Positions 22,546-31,934 of a DNA stretch of 64,000 nt are shown here, in pieces. How positions within the stretch are numbered: position 1 is the stretch's first letter; each line of letters begins with the position of its first letter. The notes beneath the pieces are model-generated. The model was given only the letters and a program-made list of their open reading frames with translations. It was not told the DNA's origin and searched no databases. The DNA comes from Eustoma russellianum (lineage: Eukaryota; Streptophyta; Magnoliopsida; Gentianales; Gentianaceae), in NCBI GenBank assembly GCA_036186865.1, contig AP025074.1:13130758-13194757 (forward strand). The letters are read 5' to 3'. A program made the position numbers and the translations under genes.

Positions 22546-24009
22546 CTTATGGGTATTGGATGGAAGGTCAGGTATATTTCTAAACCGAATTTTTGGGGTT
22601 CGGTTCTTGTATGTACTTTCCATTTAATTCACGATTATTTATAGTTTACTTGCTGGTGACGTTGTCACTCACCCCCTTATTTTTCCTCCCAGAACCCGCA
22701 GGAAATAGAGTTGAATAGATTGAAGACGAACCTAGGGTTCTCTATCCGTAGAAGAGCGAGAAGTGGATGACTAGAAGAATTCTATTATGATGGAAGTGAT
22801 GGATGATCTTGTTATGACTTTATGATGTAAACATTTACTTTTGGGATTTCCACATTCTTATGAACATGTTGTAAGACTAATGTGGCTACTTAGACGCTTT
22901 TATTTTAGAAGTTTTTATTCTGCCTCGGTTTTGCTTACAGGTTAACGTGTAAGCATGAAAGTCCACATATTTTATTCTGGACTATGATATGTTATGGATC
23001 GACGCCTTGTACTTTCCGTAGTGAAGTACGGCGGGCGCACCGTATCCGGCTGGGCCGGGGTGCGGGGCGCTACATCAAACCTGAAACTTTCTATGAGCCA
23101 TCGATCTCTAAGCTACAAGACATCGATCGATAGATGTATACATCAGTCTCTCAAATAAGAGACATCGATCGATCGATGTACTGCAGAATTCAAAATTTTT
23201 TGAGCGTTGGAACAAAATCCAAGGGAGATTTATGATGTTTTCTCTCTCCAATCTTACTCAAATTTCTTGTGGACTTTACTCCAACATACTACATGCTTTG
23301 TTGACTATTTTATACATGTCTAAGATTCTCTAGAGTGGCTATTGAAGATCAAATCACTCCATAGGGTGGCTAAAGACTATTTGGACATTATCTTGACATT
23401 TGGATACCTTGTGAAGACTTGGTGGAGCTTCAAAAACGTGGTGAAGTTCATCTTGACATTTGTAAAATTGCTTAAAACTTCTTAAGCTTTTCTTTGCTCT
23501 TTATTGTTGTATATTGATAGATAGAGAGTCTAGCACAAGAGGAACCATAAATATTTGATCTCTTGCTTGTGCTTAGACTAGTGAGAAAGTGTGAACCTTA
23601 CTATATTCCTTCAACCCACTGTGAGAAAGTGCTTGAGAGAACTTTGTTGAAGTTGTGAGTTAGCAAGAAGTTGTCTTTGCTAGAGCTGTAGTTGCACAAG
23701 TCTGTTTTCTGCAAGAAGTTGATGTTGTTGTTGCTTACACTAAGGTGTTAGTGTAAGTGTTGCTGTGGTTGTTCTTATTGTCTCTAATAAGAAGAGTAGT
23801 TGTTGAAAATCCACTTTGGCAACAAAGTGGTAGTGGAGTAGAATCATTTACGATTCGAACCACTATATCCAGTGTACATATTCATTGCTTCTCATTTCTC
23901 ATTCTTGCTTTAATTTTGAATTTCTTTTGAGTTGAGCTAAACAAGAAAATTCCGCAAAAGTGCCAAACACTCTATTCACCCCCCTCTAGCGTGTGTTTCG
24001 GACCTAACA

Positions 24010-24465
24010 GGTGCTATATTCAAAGCCTATATAATATCAAGATTATATGAACAATGGGCTTGAGAGAAGAAAAAGAAGAAAGAAAGGTAGAAGAAGAGAG
24101 AAAGGTAGAAGATCCTTTTGCACTTGAGAGAAATGTGAGAGTTGTCTTGGCTTTGTTTGCACTGCTTCTCTTCCTTTTATGCAACCTTGGCCGCCCCCTA
24201 GGGCATCTCTTCCTTCTTGAGAATTATCTTTAATGCTCTTGGAAGATTGCCTTGTGTAGAAATGACACCATCTTGCTTACTTGGCACACTATGACTGGAA
24301 TGATGACTTGACCTTGCTTACATGTCACTTGATGATTGGTCCAACTTGGCATCCTTTAATGTGCTGTAAAAATCTGAAATAAACTCATAAAACATGTGCC
24401 AAATAGTAGTCAAAATGTTACCAAACAATCACCATTAAATCCATTCAATTTTGGGATGCAAATTA
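24010..24465. other. Spacer between the two Sirevirus-type elements
   Basis: About 450 bp with an AG-rich stretch (24065-24115) and no coding domain. Its style (short words such as CTTGGCACAC and CATGTCACTTGATGATTGG) resembles Sirevirus LTR sequence at 25560-25690, so it may be an old LTR remnant. Confidence 0.35.
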
Positions 24466-27194
24466 TGTTGGACCGTGCACCTGCAATAAACACCACTAGA
24501 GGGGGGTGAACAGTGGTTAGCGGAAATTACACTAGTACCCTTGATTAAAAACCCCTTTGAAAACAGAATATGAAACTGCCTCAGATTCAGAATCTGTCTT
24601 TGAAAAATTCAAAAATAATTGTACACAACTCCAAAAATTATTATACTTTTTAGAATTGATCTTCAATGAGTTAACAAGACTCTGTCCAAAAATCAGAAAA
24701 AATTAAAATCGTTTGGCCCTTCAAACAAATAAAAAGATTCAGATGGTCAATTTAGACAGAATTGGACAGAATGTTGCTGATTTTGAAAAACTTGTTTCTC
24801 TTTGAATACTCAACCAAAAAGGTTGCTATTTATATCAAAACACTCCTTAGAATGTGTAGATGATGTTTTCAAAAGGATCTGACCTTAAACAATTCTTGAT
24901 AAATACAGAATTAAAGTTTTCTCAAAACTGGTCAGATTGCAACCAGACAGGAGCAGTTATCTTGCAAAGACTAAAAGACTAACTTTCCCTTGCTCAAATC
25001 AAGTGATTCTTATTGCAGATGAAAGCTAACAGTGTGAAGTATTGCTCCACCAAAAATCACAAATTTTGAAAATGTTTAGCTATTTTTTCAAAACGTGAGA
25101 AATTGTGTGAAATCTGCAGTAAAAACGGGTAGAAAACAAAAATGAAGAAACAAGACAAGAACACCGAGGATTTATCCTGGTTCGGTCAATGTGACCTACT
25201 CCAGTCCCAAGGAACACCTTTTCCTGGATTTTATTATGAAAAGAACACCTTACAACAAGAGCCAAGCTTGATCCTTGGGTTATACACCAACCCTACTCAA
25301 GACTTGGTTAATCACCTTCTAAGCAACACTTAGTTGCAACTCCTCTAACACCTATTGATGTAGCCTTATAAGAATGGCTAATCAATCTTACAAATGAAGC
25401 TCAAGAGGCTTGTAGCTCACCATAATACAACAAGAACACCTTTGCTACAATGAACAAAACAATAACAACAAGAAGATGAAGATGAAAGCTAGACAATTCA
25501 GCAAATGCTTGTGAGCTTCAAGTGTGTTTCATCTTCTTCACCATTGCCTCTATTTATAGTGTGAAATGAGCCTTGAAGATAAGAATGCACATGTGTCACC
25601 ATCTTCATCATCAATTCCAAATGTTTTCTCATCATTGGTTGACCTTGTACACTTGGCAAAATAAAACACAATGATTGGTCCACCATGGCAATGTCATGTT
25701 GGCCGAAATTTTACACCTTGGCAAGTCATATTTATCCTTTGCAAAAATGAAGATAATAAGAGGGATAATGCCACAAGAATACCTCAACTTCTAGTCTTGA
25801 AAATAGGCATGTGGGATTTGAAGTTTTCAAACTTCAAAATTCAGCTTCAAAACATAATGTAGCCGTTGGCTACTTGCCATTTTTCAAAAACATATTTTGA
25901 TTTTCTTTAATGAAATAAGAAAGGATAATACCACCAAATTATCCCAACTTCAAACACCATAATAGGACATGTGAGAGCTTCATTTGAATTCAAAAAATCT
26001 GCTGAAAATTCAACAAGAACGGCCATAGCCGTTGGCTATTTTTTTGAAAAAGTCCAAGTTGGCAATTTTGCCGACTAGCTCCTTTTTGGTTGGTCCACTT
26101 GTCTCCAACTCATAAAATGAATACCACATCATGTCCACCTGATTAAACACGTTTTTGGACATACCAATATGTGTAGCAACTCAAATTTTTGAAGAAGAAA
26201 TAAATAGTTAACAATTGACAAGATTATGTCAACGTGTAACGCCGAAATTCCCCAATATTTCTTCTTATATGTTGAGATCATTTCCACACCTTTGACACCT
26301 TTAATATCTCTGAATAATGATGATAAATATCCTCTTATAACACATATAAGAGGGTCTTCAAGAAAAAAAAATAGAATGTGACATCTCAAATCGTCACATA
26401 TCCAGCTATAGTCAATAATATCATCGGTTGAGAGAATAAGATATAAGATCACCATATTATCTTTAAAATAATAATAACACAGCTCCAAAATGAAGATAAT
26501 AATATGCTCAAGAGATTCCTTAAGTGAAAATACCAAAAATACCCTCTGAGGTAAAATAACCAAAATACCCCTGGTATATGAAAACTCCAGAAATGACCCC
26601 GATGGTCAGAAATAATCAAGATATCACCCTTGTCATGATAGATAGTATAAGAATGCACCCTTGAAATATTTTCACCATATCATGTTCCTACAAAACTCAA
26701 AATACCAATTTTGCCCTTTTTGGTAAGTTGTAGAAACTTCTAAGGCACGTTAGTCACAAGACAATTATAATCACCAATATCTCATAAGAATCACATAATA
26801 AACATAAATGAAACATATATAAATGAAAAACAATCATTTCATCACTTTTTAGAAAAATAAACATTCTGTGAGACGTGGATCTATCCATGTGAGGGGTTGA
26901 CGTGAGGGGCTGACGTACGTCGATAGATCCATGTGAGAGGCTGATGTACGTCGATCGATCCACGTGAGAGATCGACGTCTTACTGTGAGTTTGGTTCTTC
27001 TCAGTTCAACATGGATCGATCCACATGAGGGGCTGATGTAAATGGATCGATCCATGTGTCTCTGTCTGAGAGATCCACTTCATTTTTCTTCACTTTTTCA
27101 ACCTTTAATCCCTTATAACACCATATGTGACATTTCTAAGTATTCACCACTTAAAATCATGACTTTGAAAATTATCCAAACATATTTCTCAACA
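24466..27194 (-). repeat. 3' LTR of the right Sirevirus
   Basis: The minus strand reads TGTTGAGAAATATG at 27194 to GGTGCACGGTCCAACA at 24466. It contains the CACCCCCCTCTAG motif near its end and a cluster of GATCGATCCACGTGAG repeats near its start (26870-27055). It is clearly homologous along its length to 31935-34629, with several percent mismatches in the first 400 bases by eye and fewer later. All open frames within it are spurious. Confidence 0.9.
26870..27055 (-). repeat. GATCGATCC/CACGTGAG repeat cluster in the 3' LTR
   Basis: Around six imperfect copies of (T)CGATCGATCCACGTGAG(R)GG/GCTGACGT words occur here. It has one more unit than the corresponding cluster in the 5' LTR (34340-34512), giving a length polymorphism between the two LTRs. 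Confidence 0.75.
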
Positions 27195-27438
27195 TTCTCC
27201 CCCTTTTGGATGATTTTGAAAATAACTCAACATGAATTTAATGTCACAACTCATAACCAATTATTTAACATCATAAATCTTACCAATTGTTTTCAAACTT
27301 TGTTTCAACAAAATTTTAAATAGTTATGCTCCCCCTTAACCTGTACTCAACTTATATACTCAACTCATAACCAATTGAAACTTACTTAACTCATAACCAA
27401 TTGAACTAAAATCATGTTCTTATTCTATCTTCCCCTTT
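27195..27438 (-). other. Three polypurine tracts before the 3' LTR
   Basis: On the minus strand AAAAGGGGGAGAA (27195-27207) abuts the LTR. Further tracts are TTAAGGGGGAG (27329-27338) and AAAGGGGAAG (27429-27438). The repetition is the Sirevirus hallmark also seen at 18239-18683. Confidence 0.75.
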
Positions 27439-27465
27439 ATTTTGCAAATCATGCAAAAGATCGAA

Positions 27466-28194
27466 CTATACAATGGTGTCATAAGTCATCATACCTAACT
27501 TGGCTCGTAAGTTTTCAAACGTGGCTTGATTAAGGGGTTTGGTAAAGATATCAGCGATTTGGTGATCAGTTCTTGTATGGTTTATGACTATATCCTGATT
27601 TTGAACATGATAGCGAAGAAAGTGGTATCGCACCTCAATGTGTTTGGCCTTAGAATGAAGTACAGGATTCCGAGAAAGATTGATCGCACTTATGCTATCG
27701 CAGAAAATTCGAATCTTTTTCATTTTAATGCCAAAATCACTAAGTTGCTATTTAAGCCAAAGTATTTGGGTAGTACATAAACGTAAATCAATACACTCGG
27801 CTTCAGTGGTAGAAAGAGCTATACTAGCTTGCTTTTTAGAAAATCAAGAGATCAAGTTGGTTCCTATGAATTGACATGTACCGCTAGTGGATTTTCTATC
27901 TAATTTGCAACCACCATAATCAGCATCACTATATGCGTGTAATTCCAACTTAACGTTTCTATCATACCACTGTCCTAAGTGAGGTGTATGCTTAAGATAT
28001 CTAAAGATCTTTTTCACTGCATTGTAATGTGATACCTTAGGACAAGATTGAAACCTAGCACACATACACACACTAAGCATGATGTCAGGTCTTGATGCAG
28101 TTAAGTATAACAGTGATCCAATCATAGACCTATAGAGTGTGTCATCAAAAGGTTTACCATTTTCATCCTTATCAAGTTTGGTGCTAACACTCAT
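27466..28194 (-). pseudogene. Sirevirus RNase H region, broken
   Basis: Frame 28194-27844 continues pol after a one-base frameshift at about 28193. It holds SRPDIMLSVCMCARFQ, IFRYLKHTPHLGQWY and the RNase H start AYSDADYGGCKLDRKSTSG, and ends at a premature stop. After about 120 bases the frame at 27723-27466 gives CDSISAINLSRNPVLHSKAKHIEVRYHF and ADIFTKPL, and terminates as the normal pol C-terminus. RNase H acidic residues (D of SDADYGG, D of CDSISA) are visible, but the domain is split. Confidence 0.8.
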
Positions 28195-29981
28195 GGGATA
28201 GTTGTAGGTTTCAACTCTTTAAAGCCAAACTTCTTAATCATATCATTGACATACTTAAGTTGGCTAATGTGAATTCCTTGAGGGGTTTGTTTGATTTGAA
28301 GGCCTAAGAAGTAGTTCAATTCTCCTACCATTGACATTTCAAATTCTGACTTCATACACTCTTCGAAGTCTTTAACTAAGGTAGGGTTGGTTGAACCAAA
28401 GATAATATAGTCTACATATATTTGAACTATTAACAAGTCATTATCTTTTCTTCTTAGAAATAATGTGTTGTCGAAGGTCCCTCTTTGATAATTATTTAAA
28501 ATAAGAAAGTTTGCAAATCTATCATACCAAGCTCTTAGAGCTTGTTTCAAACCATATAGAGCTTTCTTAAGCTTGTAAACATGGTTAGGATTCTTTGGAT
28601 CTTCGAATCCCGGGGGTTGTTTGACAAACACCTCTTCTTGGATGTATCCATTCAAGAATGTACTCTTGACATCCATTTGGAAGAGTTTAATGTTACTTAG
28701 ACTTGCAATCGCAAGTAATAATCTAATTGCTTCTAGTCGTGCAACGGGTGCAAAGGTTTCTTCATAATCTATTCCTTCTTGTTGATTATAACCTTGTGCG
28801 ACTAGTCTAGCCTTATTTCTTGTAATTTTTCCTTGTTCATCCATTTTATTCCTAAACACCCATTTTGTTCCTATTATAGACTTGTTTTCGGGTTTACGTA
28901 CTAAGTCCCACACATTGTTCCTTGTGAATTGATTTAATTCCTCATGCATAGCATCTATCCAAGATATATCACCTAAGGCTTCCTTTACATTCTTAGGTTC
29001 TAATTGTGAGATTAAGCTATGTCCTTCAAGTTGACTTATATTTCTACGTGTTCTAACCCCAACACTCAGATCCCTAATGATTAATTCTTTAGGGTGCCGA
29101 CAATTCCTAGATTGACTAGGTTCACCCTCATCTTGTTCAAATGTTTCATTAATGTGAACGTTATCATATGTAATTGGATCATTAGTTGTATCTTCCAATT
29201 GCAAAGTCTCTTCATTTATTTCATCTAAGGGTTCATGCATGTCTTGTTCAGGGGGAATTGGTTCTAGATGATCAAGTACAGGCTCAAGTGATACATCATC
29301 ATCAAACATATTTTCAATATTATTCTCAGGTTTATGTTGAGTTTTATCACTAACTTCAAAGCATGCATTTTCATTGAATTTTACATGTATGGATTCAATT
29401 ATCTTTCTGGATGAAGGATTATAACACCTATATGCTCTTGAGTTAGTAGAATAACCAACAAATATGCATTCAATAGACTTTTGTTCAAACTTATCTAGAT
29501 TATCCTCAGTGTTCAGCACAAAACACTTACATCCAAATACTTTAAGATAATCTATCTTAGGTTGTCTATTGTTTAGCCATTCATAAGGTGTTTTATTTAA
29601 TTTGTTTCTAATAGTAAGCCTATTTATAATATAGCATGCACAACTAACAGCTTCAGCCCATAAATATTTAGGTAATTTATGTTCACATAACATTGTTCTA
29701 GCAACTTCTTGAATTGTTCTATTTTTACATTCGACAACTCCATTGAGTTGTGGTGTTCTAGGTGCTGAGAATTCGTGTTTAATTCCATATTGTTCGCAAA
29801 ATTTGATTACGTCTTTATTTTTAAGTTCTCCATCTCTATCACTTCTAATTCTTTTGACATTTTCTTCGTAAATGTTTTCAAGTTGCTTAATAAGAGTTTC
29901 GATTGCCAATGGAGCATCGTCTTTGTGTGTTAAGAACAACGTCCATGTGTAGCGTGAGTAATCATCTACTATGACACACAC
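28191..29981 (-). CDS. Sirevirus integrase core and reverse transcriptase (596 codons open, defective)
   Basis: The frame begins within pol at the integrase core: DDYSRYTW (first catalytic Asp), SDRDGELKN (second Asp) and GVVECKNRT (Glu). The Copia signatures KVFGCKCFV and FVGYSTNSRAYR follow, then an acidic linker. The reverse transcriptase runs from KWVFRNKMDEQGKI through AFAPVARLEAIRLLLAIA-type and MDVKSTFLNGYIQEEV to KKALYGLKQALRAWYDRF. The catalytic YVDD reads YVDY at residues 522-525 (codon 28407-28409), a single-base change that should abolish polymerase activity. The Met start is only the first ATG in an internal stretch; pol begins upstream. The frame ends by frameshift at 28191. Confidence 0.85.
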   Translation of the reverse strand: MCVIVDDYSRYTWTLFLTHKDDAPLAIETLIKQLENIYEENVKRIRSDRDGELKNKDVIKFCEQYGIKHEFSAPRTPQLNGVVECKNRTIQEVARTMLCEHKLPKYLWAEAVSCACYIINRLTIRNKLNKTPYEWLNNRQPKIDYLKVFGCKCFVLNTEDNLDKFEQKSIECIFVGYSTNSRAYRCYNPSSRKIIESIHVKFNENACFEVSDKTQHKPENNIENMFDDDVSLEPVLDHLEPIPPEQDMHEPLDEINEETLQLEDTTNDPITYDNVHINETFEQDEGEPSQSRNCRHPKELIIRDLSVGVRTRRNISQLEGHSLISQLEPKNVKEALGDISWIDAMHEELNQFTRNNVWDLVRKPENKSIIGTKWVFRNKMDEQGKITRNKARLVAQGYNQQEGIDYEETFAPVARLEAIRLLLAIASLSNIKLFQMDVKSTFLNGYIQEEVFVKQPPGFEDPKNPNHVYKLKKALYGLKQALRAWYDRFANFLILNNYQRGTFDNTLFLRRKDNDLLIVQIYVDYIIFGSTNPTLVKDFEECMKSEFEMSMVGELNYFLGLQIKQTPQGIHISQLKYVNDMIKKFGFKELKPTTIP

Positions 29982-30009
29982 ATAGTAGTGTCTACCTAGA
30001 CTTCTTGTC

Positions 30010-30690
30010 CTACTTGGACCAAATAAGTATAAGTGAAGAAATTCTAGTACTCACTTCATGTTTCGGTTTTAAGGTTTCTTTGATGTGTTTTCCCTTAATA
30101 CATGTTTCACACATTTGAAAATTATCTAATTCTAATTTAGGCATTCCTCTAATTAAATTCTTCTTAGACAATTTCTTAATGGTTGAAATTCCTGTATGGC
30201 CTAATCTTCTACATAAATTTACATCTAAGTCATGTGATATTAGACGCTTAACATTAGCATCTAACATGTTATCTAAGGTAAGAGTATAAATATTACTATC
30301 TCTATTTCCTTTTAATACTATTTCTCTTTTTTTATTTATTATATCACAAGAATTCGGATGAAAAGAGACATTATAACCGCAATCTATCAGTTGAGAAATA
30401 CTAAGTAAATTATAAGAGAGATTGCTTACTAACAATACATTTCGTATTTGAAATGTGTTAGGGTCCCCAATTGTTCATTTTCCAACAACTTGTCCTTTGT
30501 TGTTGTCACCGAATGTTACTTTTCCTCCATTCTTGATATGTTCCAATTCGATGAATAGTTTGGGGTTCCCCGTCATATGCCTCGAACATCCACTATCTAA
30601 AAACCATTTGGTTTTCAGATTCTTTGACTTTGCCTTCTTCTTGCATTCTTTGCGTTTTTCCTACAATAGAGACAAAGTTTTAGGTACCCT
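30010..30690 (-). pseudogene. Sirevirus protease and GAG-pre-integrase, broken
   Basis: Translation of 30620-30470 gives WFLDSGCSRHMTG (Asp protease active site DSG) and VTFGDNNKGQVVGK, then an in-frame TGA before TIGDPNTFQIRNVLLV. The open frame 30435-30010 continues with NLSYNLLSISQLIDCGYNV and the GAG-pre-integrase zinc site (LCRRLGHTG, then CETCIKGKH). The usual His in the first position of that motif reads as a Cys-Arg-Arg variant. A further break separates it from the integrase frame near 29985. Confidence 0.75.
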
Positions 30691-31758
30691 TTATTTGGGT
30701 CCTTGAATGTTAGGGGCACTATTCTTGTTTAGATATCCCTTAGGTATCCAAACTTGAACATACCTTTTAGGCACATTTGTAGCATTATAATTTGGAAAAT
30801 AAGAAGAATAAGCATATAGATGATCATTCCACATAAGTGAAAATGTATTGTTATACTCGTTGCACCATGGTTGATAAATATTATATGATGGCCGAGTTTT
30901 ATAATATGTATAAGGCATGCGATTTTGTTTCTTGAATGGCGCTATGTAAGTGTGTTCATAGGCATTTCTATAAGACTTATAAGAGTGTTGCCTATACTTA
31001 GGTTCATAATAAGTTGGATGCATTTTATTCTTTCTAGTTGTATTCGTATATATATAGGCATAATTTCTAGGTTGTCTAGATGCAAAGTTTTGTCTAGTTG
31101 CATGTTTGTATGTGGGTACGTTTATAGGTGCATGTTGCATTTGTATCTTTGAATAAGTAGAAGAAGGAGTAGAAGAAGATTTAGCAGGAAAAGTTGTTTT
31201 TATAGCTTTATAAGGTTGTTTAGTAGTTGATGATACAAACTTAGTCTTTTTATCTAATTTGTCATCTTCTTCTTTATAGCCTAAGCCGGTTTTATCATTT
31301 TCATATTTTTGTGACGATATGAGTGTGTCTAACATGTTTGTACCGGATTTAAACTGTTCTAAGGTTTTCTCTAAGTCTAATTTGCATGATTTAAGTATAG
31401 ACACTTTATTTTCATAATCATGCATCTTGGTTTTCAACACACTATTTTTGGTTCTTAAGGTTTGTTCATTATTTCTAAATGACTCAATTTTAGTCTTTAA
31501 TGAATCAAGAGCATTTGGTGACTCTTGTTTGAAAGACTCTAATTGATTAGAAAGTTCCAAGTTAGTTGTCTTCAACTTGTCATTTTCTTCAATTAGTTTC
31601 TTTTTCTCTTTTGACAACCTTTTACAATGAGCATGCATTTTCATGAATTCATCATACATTTCATCAAAAGTCATCTCATTATCAGAATCAAAATCAGGAG
31701 TAGATGTTACCTCTTTCGTAGACTTTGAGAACGCTCCTTTATGAAAGATTGATGACAT
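30691..31758 (-). CDS. Sirevirus gag, N-terminally shortened (355 aa)
   Basis: The frame starts MSSIFHKGAFSKS, with an acidic segment (DFDSDNEMTFDEMYDEFMKMHAHC) at residues 20-45. A long predicted coiled coil (about residues 45-160) is rich in Leu/Lys/Glu heptads. A Lys/Ser/Thr linker and a Tyr/Arg/Asn-rich tail (about residues 200-330) follow. Normal Sirevirus gag has an upstream UBN2-type capsid domain and a zinc knuckle; neither is present here. The ATG lies only about 155 bases from the primer binding site, so the N-terminal half was deleted in this copy or its parent. Confidence 0.7.
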   Translation of the reverse strand: MSSIFHKGAFSKSTKEVTSTPDFDSDNEMTFDEMYDEFMKMHAHCKRLSKEKKKLIEENDKLKTTNLELSNQLESFKQESPNALDSLKTKIESFRNNEQTLRTKNSVLKTKMHDYENKVSILKSCKLDLEKTLEQFKSGTNMLDTLISSQKYENDKTGLGYKEEDDKLDKKTKFVSSTTKQPYKAIKTTFPAKSSSTPSSTYSKIQMQHAPINVPTYKHATRQNFASRQPRNYAYIYTNTTRKNKMHPTYYEPKYRQHSYKSYRNAYEHTYIAPFKKQNRMPYTYYKTRPSYNIYQPWCNEYNNTFSLMWNDHLYAYSSYFPNYNATNVPKRYVQVWIPKGYLNKNSAPNIQGPK

Positions 31759-31914
31759 GATGTATGATTTTAGATGAATACCTTGAATCTTTAATCAAGT
31801 GAATACAAATGCTCCAAACCTTCTTGATTTGGGATTAGCAGGCTACTAAGAGTAATTGTTTCTTGGCTTTGTATTGATTGTACGGTGTTAAATCTTGCTT
31901 CTTTAAGTGGTGTA

Positions 31915-31932
31915 GACCTCGCTCTAATACCA
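31915..31932 (-). other. Primer binding site (initiator Met tRNA type)
   Basis: On the minus strand TGGTATTAGAGCGAGGTC starts two bases after the 5' LTR end. It matches the common Copia TGGTATCAGAGC site except for one C-to-T change. Confidence 0.75.
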
Positions 31933-31934
31933 AT

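Larger units (their letters stand above)
18995..23074 (+). mobile_element. LTR B: solo Gypsy-type LTR (4.1 kb) with TCAAA target duplication
   Basis: It starts TGTTGTACCCCAACC and ends GGTGCGGGGCGCTACA. TCAAA is present immediately outside both ends (18990-18994, 23075-23079). It sits inside the Sirevirus LTR, so it is the younger insertion. No internal region is present, so it is a solo LTR. Near its 3' end, the block GCGCACCGTATCCGG and CGACGCCTTGTAC matches, in reverse complement, the starts of LTRs C, D and E. It contains a 40-bp tandem repeat (19571), a five-hairpin array (22063-22253) and a TAAGTTATGATCTTT repeat (22425-22545). No coding sequence is seen across its 4 kb. Confidence 0.9.
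16294..24009 (+). mobile_element. 3' part of a Sirevirus-like Copia element, split by a solo LTR
   Basis: The pol C-terminus (to 16438) is followed by a 350-bp spacer, an extra ORF (16789-18141), five purine tracts (18239-18683) and a 3' LTR (18684-24009). The LTR is interrupted by solo LTR B. Multiple polypurine tracts and an extra downstream ORF are established hallmarks of the Sirevirus lineage. The 5' two thirds are absent: sequence left of about 16294 is unrelated. Confidence 0.75.
18684..24009 (+). repeat. 3' LTR of the left Sirevirus, interrupted by solo LTR B
   Basis: It runs from TGTTGGGATATG at 18684 to CGGACCTAACA at 24009. Removing solo LTR B (18995-23074) and one TCAAA leaves about 1.24 kb. 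The end contains the CACCCCCCTCTAG motif (about 23979-23991). The LTRs of the right Sirevirus carry the same motif near their end. It includes three copies of a roughly 110-bp unit with ATCGATCGAT palindromes; LTR B landed between the second and third. Confidence 0.75.

Noticed and set aside
24466..27194. Several 60-144-codon frames in the Sirevirus LTR
   Set aside because: They recur in the paired LTR at 31935-34629 with differing lengths and lack any domain; LTRs are non-coding.
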